Below, piece by piece: positions 1 to 11,246 of a DNA stretch of 64,000 nucleotides. The notes beneath the pieces were generated by a model. It searched no databases and was not told the origin of the DNA. It saw only the letters and a program-made list of their open reading frames with translations. Source of the stretch: Elephas maximus indicus. Taxonomy: Eukaryota; Chordata; Mammalia; Proboscidea; Elephantidae. Position 1 is the stretch's first letter, and each line of letters begins with the position of its first letter. The stretch spans positions 106,096,480 to 106,160,479 of the forward strand of contig NC_064825.1 of the NCBI RefSeq assembly GCF_024166365.1, written 5' to 3'. Position numbers and translations under genes: made by a program.

Positions 1-236
1 TGAGCATTGTTTGCCTTCTGTCTTGTCACTATTCCCTGAACAACACTGTATAAAAAATATTTACAAAACATTTGCATTGTATTAGATATTATAAGTAATC
101 TAGATTTAATTTAAAGTATATGGAAGTTTGTGCATAGGTTATATGCAAATATAGTGTCATTTTATATAAGGGACTTGAGCTTCCACAGATTTTGGTATTC
201 CTGGGGGGTCCTGTACCAAATCTCCCCTGGATAACT
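1..236. mobile_element. MER2-like Tigger-derived MITE, partial
   Basis: The right part of a MER2-type (TcMar-Tigger) non-autonomous DNA transposon, cut by the window edge. Recognisable pieces are the stretches around 'tattataagtaatctaga' and 'tttaaagtatatgg' and the terminal 'ggtcctgtacc' region. It is the same insertion as the copies at about 27163 (unit C) and 56568 (unit D), so it predates the duplication. Confidence 0.75.
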
Positions 237-482
237 AAGGAATATAGCATAGTATTAATTAATGGTTATTGCAAACCTGGTTTTTAAAATAGGTATCACA
301 ACCGTATGTACACTCATGGCAGTGAAATGTTTAGGCTAAGTAATATAACAGATTATACATTACAACTGACTAAACTAAATTAGCCCAAGAAAAAATTCCT
401 ATTGAAGGAGGACATTGCACAATAAAATTACAGAATTACTAACACAGTGATTTCCTATATGCTAATATATATATATATATAT

Positions 483-645
483 CGGAAATCCTCGTGGTGT
501 AGTAGTCAAGAGTTACAGCTGCTAACCAAAAGGTCGGCAGTTCAAATCCACCAGGTGCTCCTTGCACACTATGAGGCAGTTGTACTCTGTCCTATAGGAT
601 CACTATGAGTTGGAATCAACTCAACGACAATAGGTTCAGGTTTTT
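483..645 (+). mobile_element. AfroSINE
   Basis: tRNA-derived SINE with the family hallmarks 'gctgctaaccaaaaggtc', a B-box-like 'ggcagttcaaatccacc', 'ctctgtcctatagg' and an RTE-like tail ending in 'caggttttt'. It sits in an AT-rich stretch flanked by (TA)n. The equivalent positions in units C and D have no SINE, so it is specific to unit A. Confidence 0.9.
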
Positions 646-742
646 ATTATATATATTACCTTTACAAATTGTGCAGAAAGTTCTGACAACATTACAAGAG
701 ATTTTTAACTTGGAAATGATTGTACTGTTTGGAAAGACAAGG

Positions 743-1266
743 TGTCTTAATAATCTAGTGCTGTTATACCAGATATACCAAAATTGTATAGCTTAACAAA
801 GAGAAATTTATTTTTTCACAGTCTAGAAATCTAGAAATCCAAATTCAGAGAGATAGTTTCAGAGGAAGCTTTCTCTCTCTGCTGGCTCTGCAGTAAGGTC
901 CTTGTCATCAATCTTCCCCTGATCTAGGAGCTTCTCAGTGCAGGGATTGAAGGACTTGCTTCCATCCTAGTTCATCATTCTTCGTGGTAGGAGGTCCCCC
1001 TATCTCTATCCTAGCTTCTCTCTTTTATCACAAAATACATTGGCTCAAGGTACAACTTAATGTTGTAGAGTGAGTTCTGCCTCTCTAATCCTGCCTCATT
1101 TACATCATAGAGTTAGGGTCTACAACACATAGGAAAATCACCAAACCGGTTGTCTTCTAGAAGGTTTCGACTCAAATCACAAAATGGCAGACTATCAAGC
1201 AGTACTTAGAATCATAGTCTAGCCAAGCTGATGCACATTTTGGAGGGACAAAACTAAACCATAACA
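743..1266 (-). mobile_element. Solo LTR, MaLR/MLT1-like fossil
   Basis: ERVL-MaLR-type solo LTR lying antisense, about 520 bp, bounded by TG...CA-type ends and flanked by an approximate 5-bp duplication (caagg/caagt). The end with 'ggagggacaaaactaaacc' matches the usual MaLR 'gtgtccccccaaaa' start in reverse. The same insertion is present in unit D at 57228 and absent in unit C. It is an old, decayed fossil with no internal region, and it lies 90 bp beyond the stop codon of OR-A. Confidence 0.7.
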
Positions 1267-1356
1267 CAAGTTATGGTTAAAAGTATACATCTGTTGAAAT
1301 TTAATTAAAAATATGTAAGAAAGGAATTTTCGTACATTACCTGATTCTTTAGTGAA

Positions 1357-2298
1357 TTATTTACATAGCAATTTTCTCAGTGCTATTTTGACATCCTTAT
1401 TTCTTAGACTATATATCATGGGATTAAACACAGGAGTTAGGATAGTGTAGAAAAGAGATAGCACTTTGTCATTTCCCTCTGAGTGTCTAGTATTGGGTCT
1501 TAAGTAGGCAATAATACCTGATCCAAAGAATAACACCACAACCATAAGATGAGATGAGCAGGTGGAGAAGGCTTTGGCTTGACTTGTGGCCGATGGTAAG
1601 TTCAGGATGATGGAGATGATTTTACTGTAGGAGCCCAGTATCAACAGAAAGGGAACCATGACAAATAACACAGAAAGTATGTAGACCAACATCTCATTTA
1701 CAAAGTTGTCCCCACAAGCCAGCTTGAGTATTTGGGGAATATCACAGAAGAAGTGGTTAATCTGTTTAGATCCACAAAAAGGCAGAGAGAAAATCTGATA
1801 CGTCTGCCCTATCTGAACTGAGATTCCAGTGGCCCAGGAGCCAGTCACCAACTGGATACAGACCCTGTGGTTCATGACTAGAAGATAGTGCAGAGGGTTA
1901 CAAATGGCCACAAAGCGGTCATAGGCCATCACTGCCAGGAGCAAACACTCTGTGCTTCCGAACGTGAAGAAAAAGTACATCTGTGTAGCACAGGCAACTA
2001 AGGAAATTCTTCTTCTCTGGGTTCCTAGATTCGTCAGCATTCTGGGGAAAGTAGTTGATACATAGCAGATTTCCAAGAAGGAAAAATTTGCCAGGAAAAA
2101 ATACATAGGGCTCTGGAGAGCAGGATCCATTTTTGTTATGAGAAATATGGTGCCATTACTCATCAGGATAATGATATAGATGATTAAAAACAATCCAAAA
2201 AGAAACCACTGGAGATGGGGCATGTCAGCAAAGCCCAAGAGAACAAATTCCATCACTTCGGTTAGATTATCTTGTGGTGGTTTTACCTGATGATTCAT
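1357..2298 (-). CDS. OR10AG1-like: Olfactory receptor, OR10AG1-like (OR-A), intact
   Basis: Class II odorant receptor, a seven-helix G-protein-coupled receptor expected in the cilia membrane of olfactory neurons; its ligand cannot be read from the sequence. The 313-residue frame is full length for the family. Visible features are an N-glycosylation site at Asn11 (NLT), GN in TM1 near residue 48, PMYFFL at 64-69, Cys103 at the start of TM3, MAYDRF at 124-129 (the usual MAYDRY has Tyr to Phe), several loop-2 cysteines (175, 185, 195), SY at 223-224, [10 protein letters not shown] at 242-251 and NPMIYSLRN at 292-300. The start follows directly on a splice acceptor on the minus strand. The closest family from memory is OR10AG1, sharing MEFVLLGF and the INHFFCDIP...LKLACG block. 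Nothing in the frame suggests it is broken. Confidence 0.95.
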   Translation of the reverse strand: MNHQVKPPQDNLTEVMEFVLLGFADMPHLQWFLFGLFLIIYIIILMSNGTIFLITKMDPALQSPMYFFLANFSFLEICYVSTTFPRMLTNLGTQRRRISLVACATQMYFFFTFGSTECLLLAVMAYDRFVAICNPLHYLLVMNHRVCIQLVTGSWATGISVQIGQTYQIFSLPFCGSKQINHFFCDIPQILKLACGDNFVNEMLVYILSVLFVMVPFLLILGSYSKIISIILNLPSATSQAKAFSTCSSHLMVVVLFFGSGIIAYLRPNTRHSEGNDKVLSLFYTILTPVFNPMIYSLRNKDVKIALRKLLCK

Positions 2299-2312
2299 CT
2301 GTGGAAAAGGTA
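2299..2312 (-). promoter_or_regulatory. 3' splice acceptor of the OR-A coding exon
   Basis: Read on the minus strand this is a short pyrimidine-rich tract ending in CAG immediately before the ATG (accttttccacag|ATG). OR-C and OR-D have the same arrangement. It implies an upstream non-coding exon at higher coordinates, which I cannot locate by eye. Confidence 0.75.
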
Positions 2313-2767
2313 AATTTACATGAGCATTTCCTTTTAACCTTCCTTATCTCTAAATCATATGGAGGTGTCTGGATTGGATTTTATGACCAATGCAATTGTT
2401 TGCACTTTAAGAATGACGCTACTTAAGTACATCCCACATCCTCCTGTTATATCACAGTAAACAGCCCCCTTAAATTTATTTTAAGATCATTTCATTATAC
2501 TTTCAGAGCACAGCCCAGGATAGAACAAGCTATACCTAACTCAACAAGACACTGGAGCAATTGGTAACTGCTGGAGATGGACCCTCAGCTTTGCCATCTA
2601 ATCTCACTTTAAATTCATTACACATCTTGACAATCCTACTGTACTTCCCTATGCATTTTCTCAGTGACGCTTCTGAAAAACTATATCATAAAGTGTCTTC
2701 TAGCATACATTTTCAACTGCCTGTTTCAAAGTTCCCTTCTTCCATCTGTTCATGATTTTAAGCATAT

Positions 2768-2925
2768 ACCCAAACCATTGCCATTGAGTCAATTCCAACT
2801 CACAGCGGCCCTATAGGGACAAGTAGGATTACCACGTAAGATTTCCAGGGAGCGGCTGGTAGACTTGACCTACCAACATTTTGGTTAGAAGCCAAGCACT
2901 TAACTACAGTGCCACCAGGTCACCT
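2768..2925 (-). mobile_element. AfroSINE (shared by units A and D)
   Basis: Antisense AfroSINE ending in 'gtgccaccaggtcacc', flanked by a duplication of about 'taagcatata'. Unit D carries it at 59325-59482. Unit C has the uninterrupted site near 29355. Confidence 0.88.
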
Positions 2926-3364
2926 ATAAGCATATAATATAGTTCATATTAGAGATTTAGAAAGAAAAGTGTGAGAATATTTCATTTTGCAGAGGAAAAT
3001 ACAACAAATGTCTTTTGGTAGGATGTTAAGTATACAGGATAAGATGATATTATTCAGGGAAATTGTTCTGAGAACATTGATTCAGATACTAATAATAAAT
3101 GTGGTCACCCTGGAAAAACAGGGGTAGCATGGAGGGTATTTGTTTCCTGTGTTTATCTGTGGAACAGAAGGAGGAATGATATTGGGTGTTATACCCACGG
3201 GGGTCTGCACACCCAACATTATTTTTGTTGTTTCTAAAAAAACAATTTAGATAACTGTTTCTAAACTCACTTTTCTTTAGATATAAAGATATTGAGATTC
3301 ACTAAGTGTGGATAATTCAACCAATTCCATGTAGATTCTGATTGCAAATCAGTATCTTTTAATG

Positions 3365-3540
3365 CACTTGAGTTTGACTCCTTTCTCCACAATTTATTGT
3401 CATTGTGATATTAAGCTATTACTTAAAGTTTCTAGGCTTTACTTCTTTGTGAGAATTAAATGAGGTAATGTTGGTAAAATGTATCCCCTACTTATCAATT
3501 TTAAACTGATTATTTTTTAGTTATGGTTCTATAATTATGA
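3365..3540 (+). repeat. MIR SINE remnant
   Basis: Diverged MIR with recognisable 'gtgatattaagc', 'acttaaagtttct' and 'gagaattaaatgaggtaat' blocks. Orthologous copies lie at about 29805 (unit C) and 59935 (unit D), so it predates the duplication. Confidence 0.6.
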
Positions 3541-3878
3541 TTAATATAATATATCCTTTAATCCTGTAGCCCTAGAATGTAACAGATTGCCTATTTCAGT
3601 ATTTGATAAAGTGGTTTTGAATTCCTGTTTTTGGTGATTGTTTTTCCTACTGTTTCCTTTCATCATCCTCAAGACAAGAACTAGTTAGTGAAACTCCTAA
3701 GGTGCAACATTTAAGGAGGCTCAGGGCCCTCCTTGCACTTGCACAATTCTGAAAGTGAGTGCCTTCTTAAATTTTGCAAAAGGCAAGGTGCCTCTTGTCT
3801 CACCCTGCTTTTCATCTCTCCTTCCTAATACGTTTGCACTTTGTCCACTAAGTAGAGAAGAAGTGTGGTGCCATGGTT

Positions 3879-4092
3879 TAAAAAAAGAAAAAAAAAAAAC
3901 ATTGCTAAGGAGTCAATTTCAACTCATAGCTACACTGTAGGTCAGAGTAGAATTGACCCATAGGATTTCCAAGGCTGTAAATCTTTAGGGAAGCCAACTG
4001 CCATACCTTTATTCCGTGGAGCAGCTGGAGAGTTTGAACTGTTGACCTTTTGATTAGGAGACAATCACTTAACCACTGTGCCACCAAAGCTC
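3879..4092 (-). mobile_element. AfroSINE, long form, ancestral to all units
   Basis: Antisense AfroSINE that includes the middle block 'aggctgtaaatcttta' missing from the shorter subtype, preceded by an A/T tract. Its target duplication is about 'gtgccatggtt'. It is present in all three units (30320 and 60415), so it predates the duplications. Confidence 0.88.
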
Positions 4093-4109
4093 TGTGCCAT
4101 GGTTATAGA

Positions 4110-4335
4110 ACAATATCTCCCAGATAGACAGAAATTGAATTATAGCTCCAACACCTAGCTGTGTGATGACTTCATGTAAGTTAACTAATCTTTCCATGTC
4201 ACATTTTGCTTAGCTGTAAAATGACTAGCAACTATATCAACACTTAGTGATGTTGAGTGAATCAAATCATTTAATATAATTAAAAAACCTTGAAGAAGTC
4301 CTGACATTTAAAAAACCCTCTTATTATTGTTATCC
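4110..4335 (+). repeat. MIR SINE remnant
   Basis: MIR core with 'ctgtgtgatgacttcatg', 'taatctttccatgtc' and 'ctgtaaaatgac'. Shared with units C (about 30540) and D (about 60640). Confidence 0.65.
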
Positions 4336-4344
4336 ATTGTCATA

Positions 4345-4502
4345 GGAAACCCTGTTGGTGTATTGATTAAGGACTATGGCTGCTAACCAAAAGGTCCACA
4401 GTTCAAATCCACCAGGCACTCCTTGGAAACTCTATGGGGCAGTTCTGCTCTGACCAAGAGGGTACCTATGAGTTGAAATTGACTCGACTGCAACAGGTTT
4501 TT
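4345..4502 (+). mobile_element. AfroSINE, unit A-specific
   Basis: Starts 'ggaaaccctgttggtg' and ends in the RTE-like tail 'caacaggttttt'. Flanked by an 8-bp target duplication, 'attgtcat' (4336-4343 and 4503-4510). Units C and D have only the TTA-rich empty site. Confidence 0.92.
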
Positions 4503-4511
4503 ATTGTCATC

Positions 4512-5457
4512 TATTATTGTTACTGTTATTAGCAGTTACTTATTATTAACATCCATTTATCTTAATTATTATTGAAACTAATGTTAATTTACTGTTCTGA
4601 ACTTTACTCAGTATGCTATGCAACATGAACGATACTCTCTAGCTAATTTATTTTCCTTTCGTATAACAGGACTGTTGTGGGAATGAAGTGAGATCTTAAA
4701 AACAATTATCAAAATGTTACAAACTCCAAGAACGTTCAACTCAAAAGGTGTGATTTCCCCATGAGTTCTCTACCAATATTTGGGTTTATATCATTATCTC
4801 TGCTTTGTGGACGTGTAGAACCTGTAGTACCCACCACTGCTCAGTACTTAGAATTGCAATTAGGTTAATAGCCTTTGTATGCATTTTCTTTTCCTGATAC
4901 TAAGCGATCTGAATGGTAAAGGCTGTGATTATTCTCCTACTTGAAATCAATATAGATCCCAGAAAATGGGTGTACACCTAATGTGGTACTCAGGGTTTGA
5001 TTTTGAACTAAAATAAAGGAATAGACATTATTAAAATGAAAGCATCACCCTTAAATGGGAGAGAATTAAGATTCAAAAGAGGACAAAAAAACCAAATCTC
5101 TATGTATTATGAATGATGACATTTAATAAAAAAAAATTAATTCTTGTTAATTAAATAAATTGTGAGTGCTAAAAGAAACGTTTTTAATTATACAAACTCA
5201 ACTTTTTGATGATGAAATTATCCAGGTATAACATTAAATATGTAAGATTTGTCCGTGTTTTCCTCAAGAGAACAGGGTAGAAAGAGCAGAGATTTACCCT
5301 GTGTGTTCTCCCAAAACTATATTACTCTTCTTTCTTGAAAACGTTGTTGTTATTACATAAAGGGAAATAAAACTTAATGGTGTCATGTTTTTACTTGAAA
5401 TCTAAGCATCCATTCCCTAGAAAAAAATCCAAATGACTCGGGAATGCATAACAAAAC
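4512..5457. other. Single-copy intergenic sequence
   Basis: AT-rich, without a credible gene. Aligns with unit D (about 60880-61980) and, apart from a roughly 240-bp deletion in unit C, with unit C (about 30780-31465). Confidence 0.6.
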
Positions 5458-5665
5458 TGAAGGAGTCATTGTGCCGTATTTAAGTGCCCAGCTGCTAATC
5501 AAGAGGCCAATGGTTCAAACCCACCAGCCAGTCTGTGGGAGGAAGATGTGGCAGTCTGCTTCTGTAAAGATTTACAGCCTTGGGAACCCTGTGAGGCAGT
5601 TCTACTCTATCCTATAGGTGGTTATGAGTCAGAATCCACTTGAAGGCAATGAGTTTGGCTTTGGT
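5458..5665 (+). mobile_element. AfroSINE, ancestral to all units
   Basis: Older, diverged long-form AfroSINE with 'gcagtctgcttctgtaaag' and 'tacagccttggg'. Corresponding copies lie at 31468 (unit C, with an internal deletion) and 61980 (unit D). Confidence 0.85.
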
Positions 5666-6242
5666 TAACGGGATTCTGATTTGGTTAAATATTAGTCATT
5701 GTCAATGCCCCCAATCTACCTAAACCTCAGCTGTGTTTGTATTTTCAATATAAATTAGAAATATACACCCTAAAATTAACTTGAAAAACAATATGAACTT
5801 AAGACTTTATATTATTTTATGAATTCTTTAAAGTAAAAATAGTAATTTCTTTAAAATAAATGTTTATTGGATTTCTCAATGGTTGTAAAATTATTTCATG
5901 GGTTGTTTTACTTTAAATGTCTTATGAAAATATCAGAACTAAAATACATAAATATAATGCTTATTTGCTACAAAATCTTTGCTGGAAATGAAGTTTTCCC
6001 ATAACATTATTTAGTATTCTTACAAAAACAGCAATGTTTCAAATTTTCAGTGTTTCAAACTTACTAATATCACTATTTAAAATCATTGTTTAAGGTAAAT
6101 TATATTTAAGAGTCAGAAATATAAATGAGCTGCCTGAATAAAACAGTACCTTGCCTACTCCATATTAAACATTAACTTTAATAATATCATGAACTAAAGT
6201 TGAATATTAATATAAAATATTTCATATTTACCTTTCTTATTT
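5666..6242. other. Single-copy intergenic sequence
   Basis: Very AT-rich, without gene features. Similar to units C and D, and by eye closer to D. Confidence 0.6.
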
Positions 6243-6455
6243 TGGATAGTAGGAGGCTTGGTGGTTAAAGTGCACAGCTGATATCCAAAAGATCAGCAGT
6301 TGGAACCCACCATCTGCTCTGTGTGAGGAAGCTGTGGTGGCCAGCTTCCTTAAAGATTTATAGCTTTGGAAACCCAATAAGGCAATTCTAGTCTGTGCTG
6401 AAGGTTCACTGTGGGTAGTAATCTACTTGCCCACAGTGGGTTTGGGTTTGGTTTG
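6243..6455 (+). mobile_element. AfroSINE, ancestral to all units
   Basis: Diverged long-form AfroSINE with 'ggtggttaaagtgcacagctg' reduced to its core and a tail 'gtgggtttgggtttgg'. Corresponding copies lie at about 32430 (unit C) and 62790 (unit D). Confidence 0.82.
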
Positions 6456-7551
6456 TTTGTAATAAATTTATTTCTTCTTCACTGAAGAGTGTTTATGTAT
6501 TTGTGTATTTAAATTACTTTGGCTGAAACAACTTCTTTCATCAATGGTATTTAATCTACCTTCAAAACATTCTGTTCATTTTGAACATGGAGTGCACTTT
6601 AAAAAAAAAAAAAGTTATCTCCATCCCCTGGGATCTCTCCCACCGGACACAGTTAAATTTCTCATTCAACAAATCTCTTTGGCACTCTCTGAGTTGGTTT
6701 AATTATTTATTTTCCTAGGTAGCTCTTACCGTGCAGAATACCCTTCCTTTCAATAGAATAAAGCATGCAGAAAGTCTTATTTCATAGACTTGAATAGGGT
6801 CCTGATTGCCCTTAACTGAGCAATACCACTGGAGGCCATCCAAAATTCTCACAAACCAATTCTCCCCTTATCTATTATGACTGCTTCATATGGGCCCTGT
6901 TCCTATTAAACTGAGCTCCTGTCACATTTTCCTGAAGTTATTTGGTTATTCTCTCCTCTGAAATTTGTGTCTTCATCGAAATTCTGGGGCTTGCTAATAT
7001 AAAAGTTGTAATAAGTGTTCTGACAACAAAGAATATTTCTAGCTACAAATCATACAATAATTTATTTCTTCAAGACTACCCGGACAAACCAAGAACTAAG
7101 AACTGGCTGTTTAATATATTAAATCTAGTTCAAAAGTTTTGTTTTTTGGCCCTGAGAATAATCCCCATGGGGGACATTTATTTTATTTGCAGTGCTACAC
7201 CATCCTTCCCCAATTTCATTTTCCTCTGTGAACCTGTATTTAAGATGTGAATCCCATTAAATTTCATTTAGGAGAAATGAGAATCTGGTAAAATTCCAGC
7301 TGATATTAGGGGCAAGACTCCAGGTCACTAGTCTGTCTATTGTTATAAAATACTTCCCCTTCAAGACTTCATATGTGAGTGACAGATAGTTTAAGAATAT
7401 TGACTTGAAGCCAAGTTTCCCCTTGTGGAAATATGATTTTACTCCTATTATTCAGTAAATAGTGATTCTTAAGGGTTTATAATTACCTCCATCTTTGAGG
7501 TTGGTAGTGGATTTTATATATTTCCACTACTAACCTAAAGGCTGTATGAAG
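6456..7551. other. Single-copy intergenic sequence
   Basis: No credible gene. A 102-codon open frame at 6942 lacks any recognisable family and is not maintained in the aligned unit C and D copies. From about 6650 on, unit A differs from C and D, which agree with each other. Confidence 0.55.
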
Positions 7552-7715
7552 TATCTATCTATCTGTCTGTCTATCTATCATCTATCTATCTATCATCTAT
7601 CTATCAATCTATCTATCTATCTATCAATCATCTATCTATCCATCATCCATCTGTCTGTGTGTCTGTCTGTGTGTCTATCTGTCTAATCTGTATATCATCT
7701 ATCATCTATCTATCA
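7552..7715. repeat. (TCTA)n microsatellite
   Basis: Interrupted TCTA/TCTG tetranucleotide repeat, absent from the equivalent position in unit C. Confidence 0.95.
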
Positions 7716-7785
7716 AATGACATCTGAAAGCACTTTACAAAAGAGAATATCCATAAAAATGTTGAAATGAGCCCTACCTCAATAA

Positions 7786-8243
7786 TAATAATACGTCATA
7801 TACATGTGAAAGCTGGAAAATGAATAAGGAATACTGAAAAAGAATTGACACCTTTGAATTGTGGTGTTGGCAAAGAATATTGAGTATACCATGGATTGCC
7901 AAAGGAATGAACAAATCTGTCTTGGGAAAAGTACAGCCAGAATGCTCCTAAGAAGCGAGGATGGTTGAGACTACATCTCACATACTTTGGACATGTTATC
8001 AGAGGGTATCAGTCCCTGGAAAAAAACATCATGCTTGGTAAAGTAGACGGTCACTGAAAAAGAAGACCCTCAGTGAGGTGGATTGACACAGTGGCTACAC
8101 AATGGGCTCAAGCATAACAAAGATCATGAGGGTGGCACAAGACCAGGCACTGTTTCATTCTATTGTATATCGGGTCACTATGAGTTTTTTTTTTTTTTTT
8201 TTGAGTTAGAACTGACTCGACGGCACCTAACAGAAACAACACC
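7786..8243 (+). mobile_element. RTE-clade LINE, 3' fragment
   Basis: 5'-truncated copy of the afrotherian RTE, sense strand, from 'catgtgaaagctgg' through 'gatggattgacac'-type sequence to the tail 'gactcgacggcacctaaca'. The target duplication is 'acctcaataat' (about 7775-7785 and 8244-8254). A pure T run inside (about 8185-8202) is unusual for the family. Unit C has the empty site. Confidence 0.9.
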
Positions 8244-8297
8244 ACCTCAATAATCAGAAATAGTCAAATTGAAATTACAATAATATATTCTACATCA

Positions 8298-8470
8298 GGA
8301 AACCCTGGTAGCATAGTGGTTAAGAGCTATGGCTGCTAACCAAAAAAGTCGGCAGTTTGAATCTACCAGGTGCTCCTTGGAAGCCATATGAGGCAGTTCT
8401 ACTCTGTTGTATAGGGTCACTATGAGTTGTAATCAACTCGATGGCAAGGGTTTTTTTTTTTTTTTTTTTT
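8298..8470 (+). mobile_element. AfroSINE, unit A-specific
   Basis: Starts 'ggaaaccctggtagca' and ends in a long T run. Target duplication is 'attctacatca' (about 8287-8297 and 8472-8482). The empty site in unit C is at about 43031. Confidence 0.92.
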
Positions 8471-8680
8471 AATTCTACATCAAGCTAATAGATTAATAGA
8501 TAAAAATGCTTAAGTAAGATAATAATGAGTGATGGTCAGGAAGTGGAACATCACATTGGCACTTCCAAACACTGCTATTACAAGTATTATAAGTATAAAT
8601 TGATGCATCCACTTTGAAAAATTATTTAAGAGCTAAATAAATGCCTGATAATTTCAAAAATAATCCCCACTCTAATGAAA

Positions 8681-8838
8681 AAAGAGGAAGACCCTCAATG
8701 AGATGGATTGACACAGTCGCTGCAAAAATGGGCACAAGCATGACTTGAGGATGATGAAGGACTGGGCTGTTTTGTTCTGTTTTGTAAATGCTCGCTCTGA
8801 GTCAGGCCTATCTTGAAAACACCTAACAATAACAACTA
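8681..8838 (+). mobile_element. RTE-clade LINE, 3'-most fragment
   Basis: Only the last ~160 bp: 'agaggaagaccctcaatg', 'gattgacacagtcgctgc', then the tail 'acacctaacaataacaac'. Unit C lacks it. Confidence 0.85.
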
Positions 8839-8920
8839 AGAATTCCTAAGTGCACTGCAACAGTATGCATTAATCGAAGTGCAACTTCCCAAATGCCCAC
8901 CATTGTAGACCGTATTTTTT

Positions 8921-9299
8921 TAAATAATTTTTATTGTGCTGTAAGTGAAAGCTTACAAATCAAGGCAGTCTGTCACATATAAACTTATATACACCTTACT
9001 ACATACTCTCATTTATTCTCCCCCAATGAGTCAGACCATTCCCTCCTTCCAGTCTCTCCTTTCGTGACAATTTTGCCAGTTGCTAACCCTCTCTACCCTC
9101 CCATCTCCCCTCCAGACAAGAGATGCCAACACAGTCTCAAGTGTCCACCTGATACAAGTAGCTCACTCTTCATCAGCATCTCTCTCCTACCCATTGTCCA
9201 GTCCCTTCCATGTCTGATGAGTTGTCTTCAGGAATGGTTCCTGTCCTGGGCCAACAGAAGGTCCTGGAACCATGACTGCTGGGATTCTTCTAGTCTCAT
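8921..9299 (-). mobile_element. L1 3'-UTR fragment, unit A-specific
   Basis: Antisense L1 3' end opening with 'taaataatttttattgtgct' and flanked by a 16-bp target duplication (gtagac[c/t]gtatttttt at 8905-8920 and 9300-9315). Unit C shows the uninterrupted site at about 43282-43310. Confidence 0.85.
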
Positions 9300-9315
9300 G
9301 TAGACTGTATTTTTT

Positions 9316-9717
9316 AATGCTCTGAATATTTATACCATTGAATAAAAAATGTAAATAAAATTGAACAAACTGCAAATATATGCAACAACATGAATGATTT
9401 ATAAAATACAATATTCACTGCTGAAATTAAAACACATGAAATACACACTGCATGACTTCACTTACATGAAGTTTGCAAAGAGGGAATATTGATTTGTACT
9501 TTTTGATAGACATATTTACATAGTGAAACTATATAGAAAAGCAAGTGCATAAATACAATAAAAGTCACACTTGTGATTATTGCTGGCCTGGGAGGAAGAT
9601 ATGATCAGGAAAAGGTTAGCAATTGACTTCTACAGTGCTGGTAAAATTCTGTGTATCAATCTACTTGGGAGTTACATGGGTGTTGGCTTAAAATTTTTAA
9701 AAATTAATTAGCAATAC
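9316..9717. other. Single-copy sequence shared with unit C
   Basis: No gene. Matches unit C at about 43305-43690 closely, including the 'acttctacagtgctggt' stretch just before the shared L1. Confidence 0.6.
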
Positions 9718-11246
9718 ATTTTTTAATTAATATTTTATTTATTTATTGGTGAAAGTTTACACAGTAAAGTAGGTTTCCATTTCACAATTTCTGTACAAAT
9801 TGTTCAGTGACGTTTGTCACAATGTGTCAACATTCTCTTTACTTGTGTTCTGTTTGTTCCATTTTCAGTACTCTCTTCCATTCCCCCTTATCTTCTTTGC
9901 TTTTGAGTAATTGTTGACCTTTTGGTCCCATACTGATGGTTTTTACATAGATTGCTGATCTTATGAGTAATATTTATTTTGTGTGCTACTCTGCCTTTTT
10001 GCTAAAAGGTGATCTCAGGGGATAACCTCTGTTCTAGTTTTAAAGGGTGTCCTGGGGCAATAATCTCAGAGAAAACTCTGCCTTTTCTTCCACATTGTCT
10101 GGACTTTTTTTTTTTTAATAAGAATTTGAGTTCTGCTTCACATTTTTCTCCAATTCCATCTGGACCATCTATTGCAACACCAGTCAGAACAGTCAGTGGT
10201 TATAGCTGGGCACCATCTATTCTTTCTGGTCTCAGGGTAGATGATGTTGTGGCTCGTGAAGACTTCTTTCTTCTCTAAGCTTTTCGTTACCTTCTTACTG
10301 TTTTGCTCCTGGTGAGTAGACACTGGTAGTTGTGCCTACATGGCTGCTCTCAGGCTTTAACACCCCAGATGATACTCACTTCACTAGGCTGCAGATCATG
10401 GTTTTCCTGTATTATATTATGCCAATTGACTGAGTTGACTCATGAGACTATGGTCCTAAGCTTTCAAACCTGGAAAACCAATATTGGAAGATACTTGGTT
10501 ACATCTGTGGAGTATCTGTTTTCAGTGAATATATGTGCCTGTGCACACATATTTGTACTTACGTGTACCAATAGATCTATCTGTTCTCACCTATATGAAC
10601 ACCTATACCTATCCATATACCAATAAACCTATATTCATCCATATTTGCTTAAACACTTGTTTTTCCTTTGGTTGTGCTGTGCTCCCTACATCCACATTCA
10701 GTGCCTACTTTTCCCATTGCTAAACTAAATAAATAAAATACCAGTCTCAATGATATGCAGTGGACTTTCCCTTCTCCAACATCTCTTCCTGGTAACTACC
10801 AATGAACATTGGTCTCTGTATGTATACCTATTTTTGTCTTCTTAGCATACCTTTTTCCTTACATTCTTGACTTATTTTCTCTTAGCATTATGCCCTTCAG
10901 CTTCATTTATGTTATAACACATTTCACAGACTCATCATTGTTCTTTATGGCTGCATAGTATTCCATTGTACATATGTATCATGATCTGATCATCCATTCG
11001 TCTGTTGATGGGCATTCCACTTCTTTCCTTTTATTTGCTATGCAGTTTCCTGTAGTGCTTGTACCATTTTACAGCCCCACCAGCAATGGATAACTATTAC
11101 AGTCTCCCCACATCCTCTTCACCATTTGTTGTTATCTGTTATTATTGTTTTTTTATCAGTGCCATTTTATCTGGAGTAATATGGTATCTCATTTTAGTTT
11201 TGATTTGCATCTCTTTATTATTTTTTTGCATTATGTTTATTATAAC
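9718..11246 (-). mobile_element. L1 3' portion, antisense (ancestral to units A and C)
   Basis: Old L1 lying antisense, with a 3' UTR beginning 'ttggtgaaagtttacacag' and then a decayed ORF2 C-terminal region ('attccattgtacatatg', 'cagccccaccagcaatgg'). The left junction is shared with unit C (about 43695), so one insertion predates the duplication. Here it stops where a second L1 fragment begins. Confidence 0.85.

Larger units (their letters stand above)
1..11246. repeat. Segmental duplication unit A (partial at the window start)
   Basis: First of three paralogous blocks. Shared order with units C and D: MER2-like element, OR coding exon on minus, MIR, long-form AfroSINE, MIR, two further old AfroSINEs, then single-copy sequence. 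With unit C it also shares the junction into an antisense L1 near 9718. Unit-specific insertions (SINEs at 483, 4345 and 8298; RTE at 7786; L1 at 8921) have empty counterparts in the sister units. The right limit is where the shared L1 is cut off by another L1 fragment. Confidence 0.85.
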
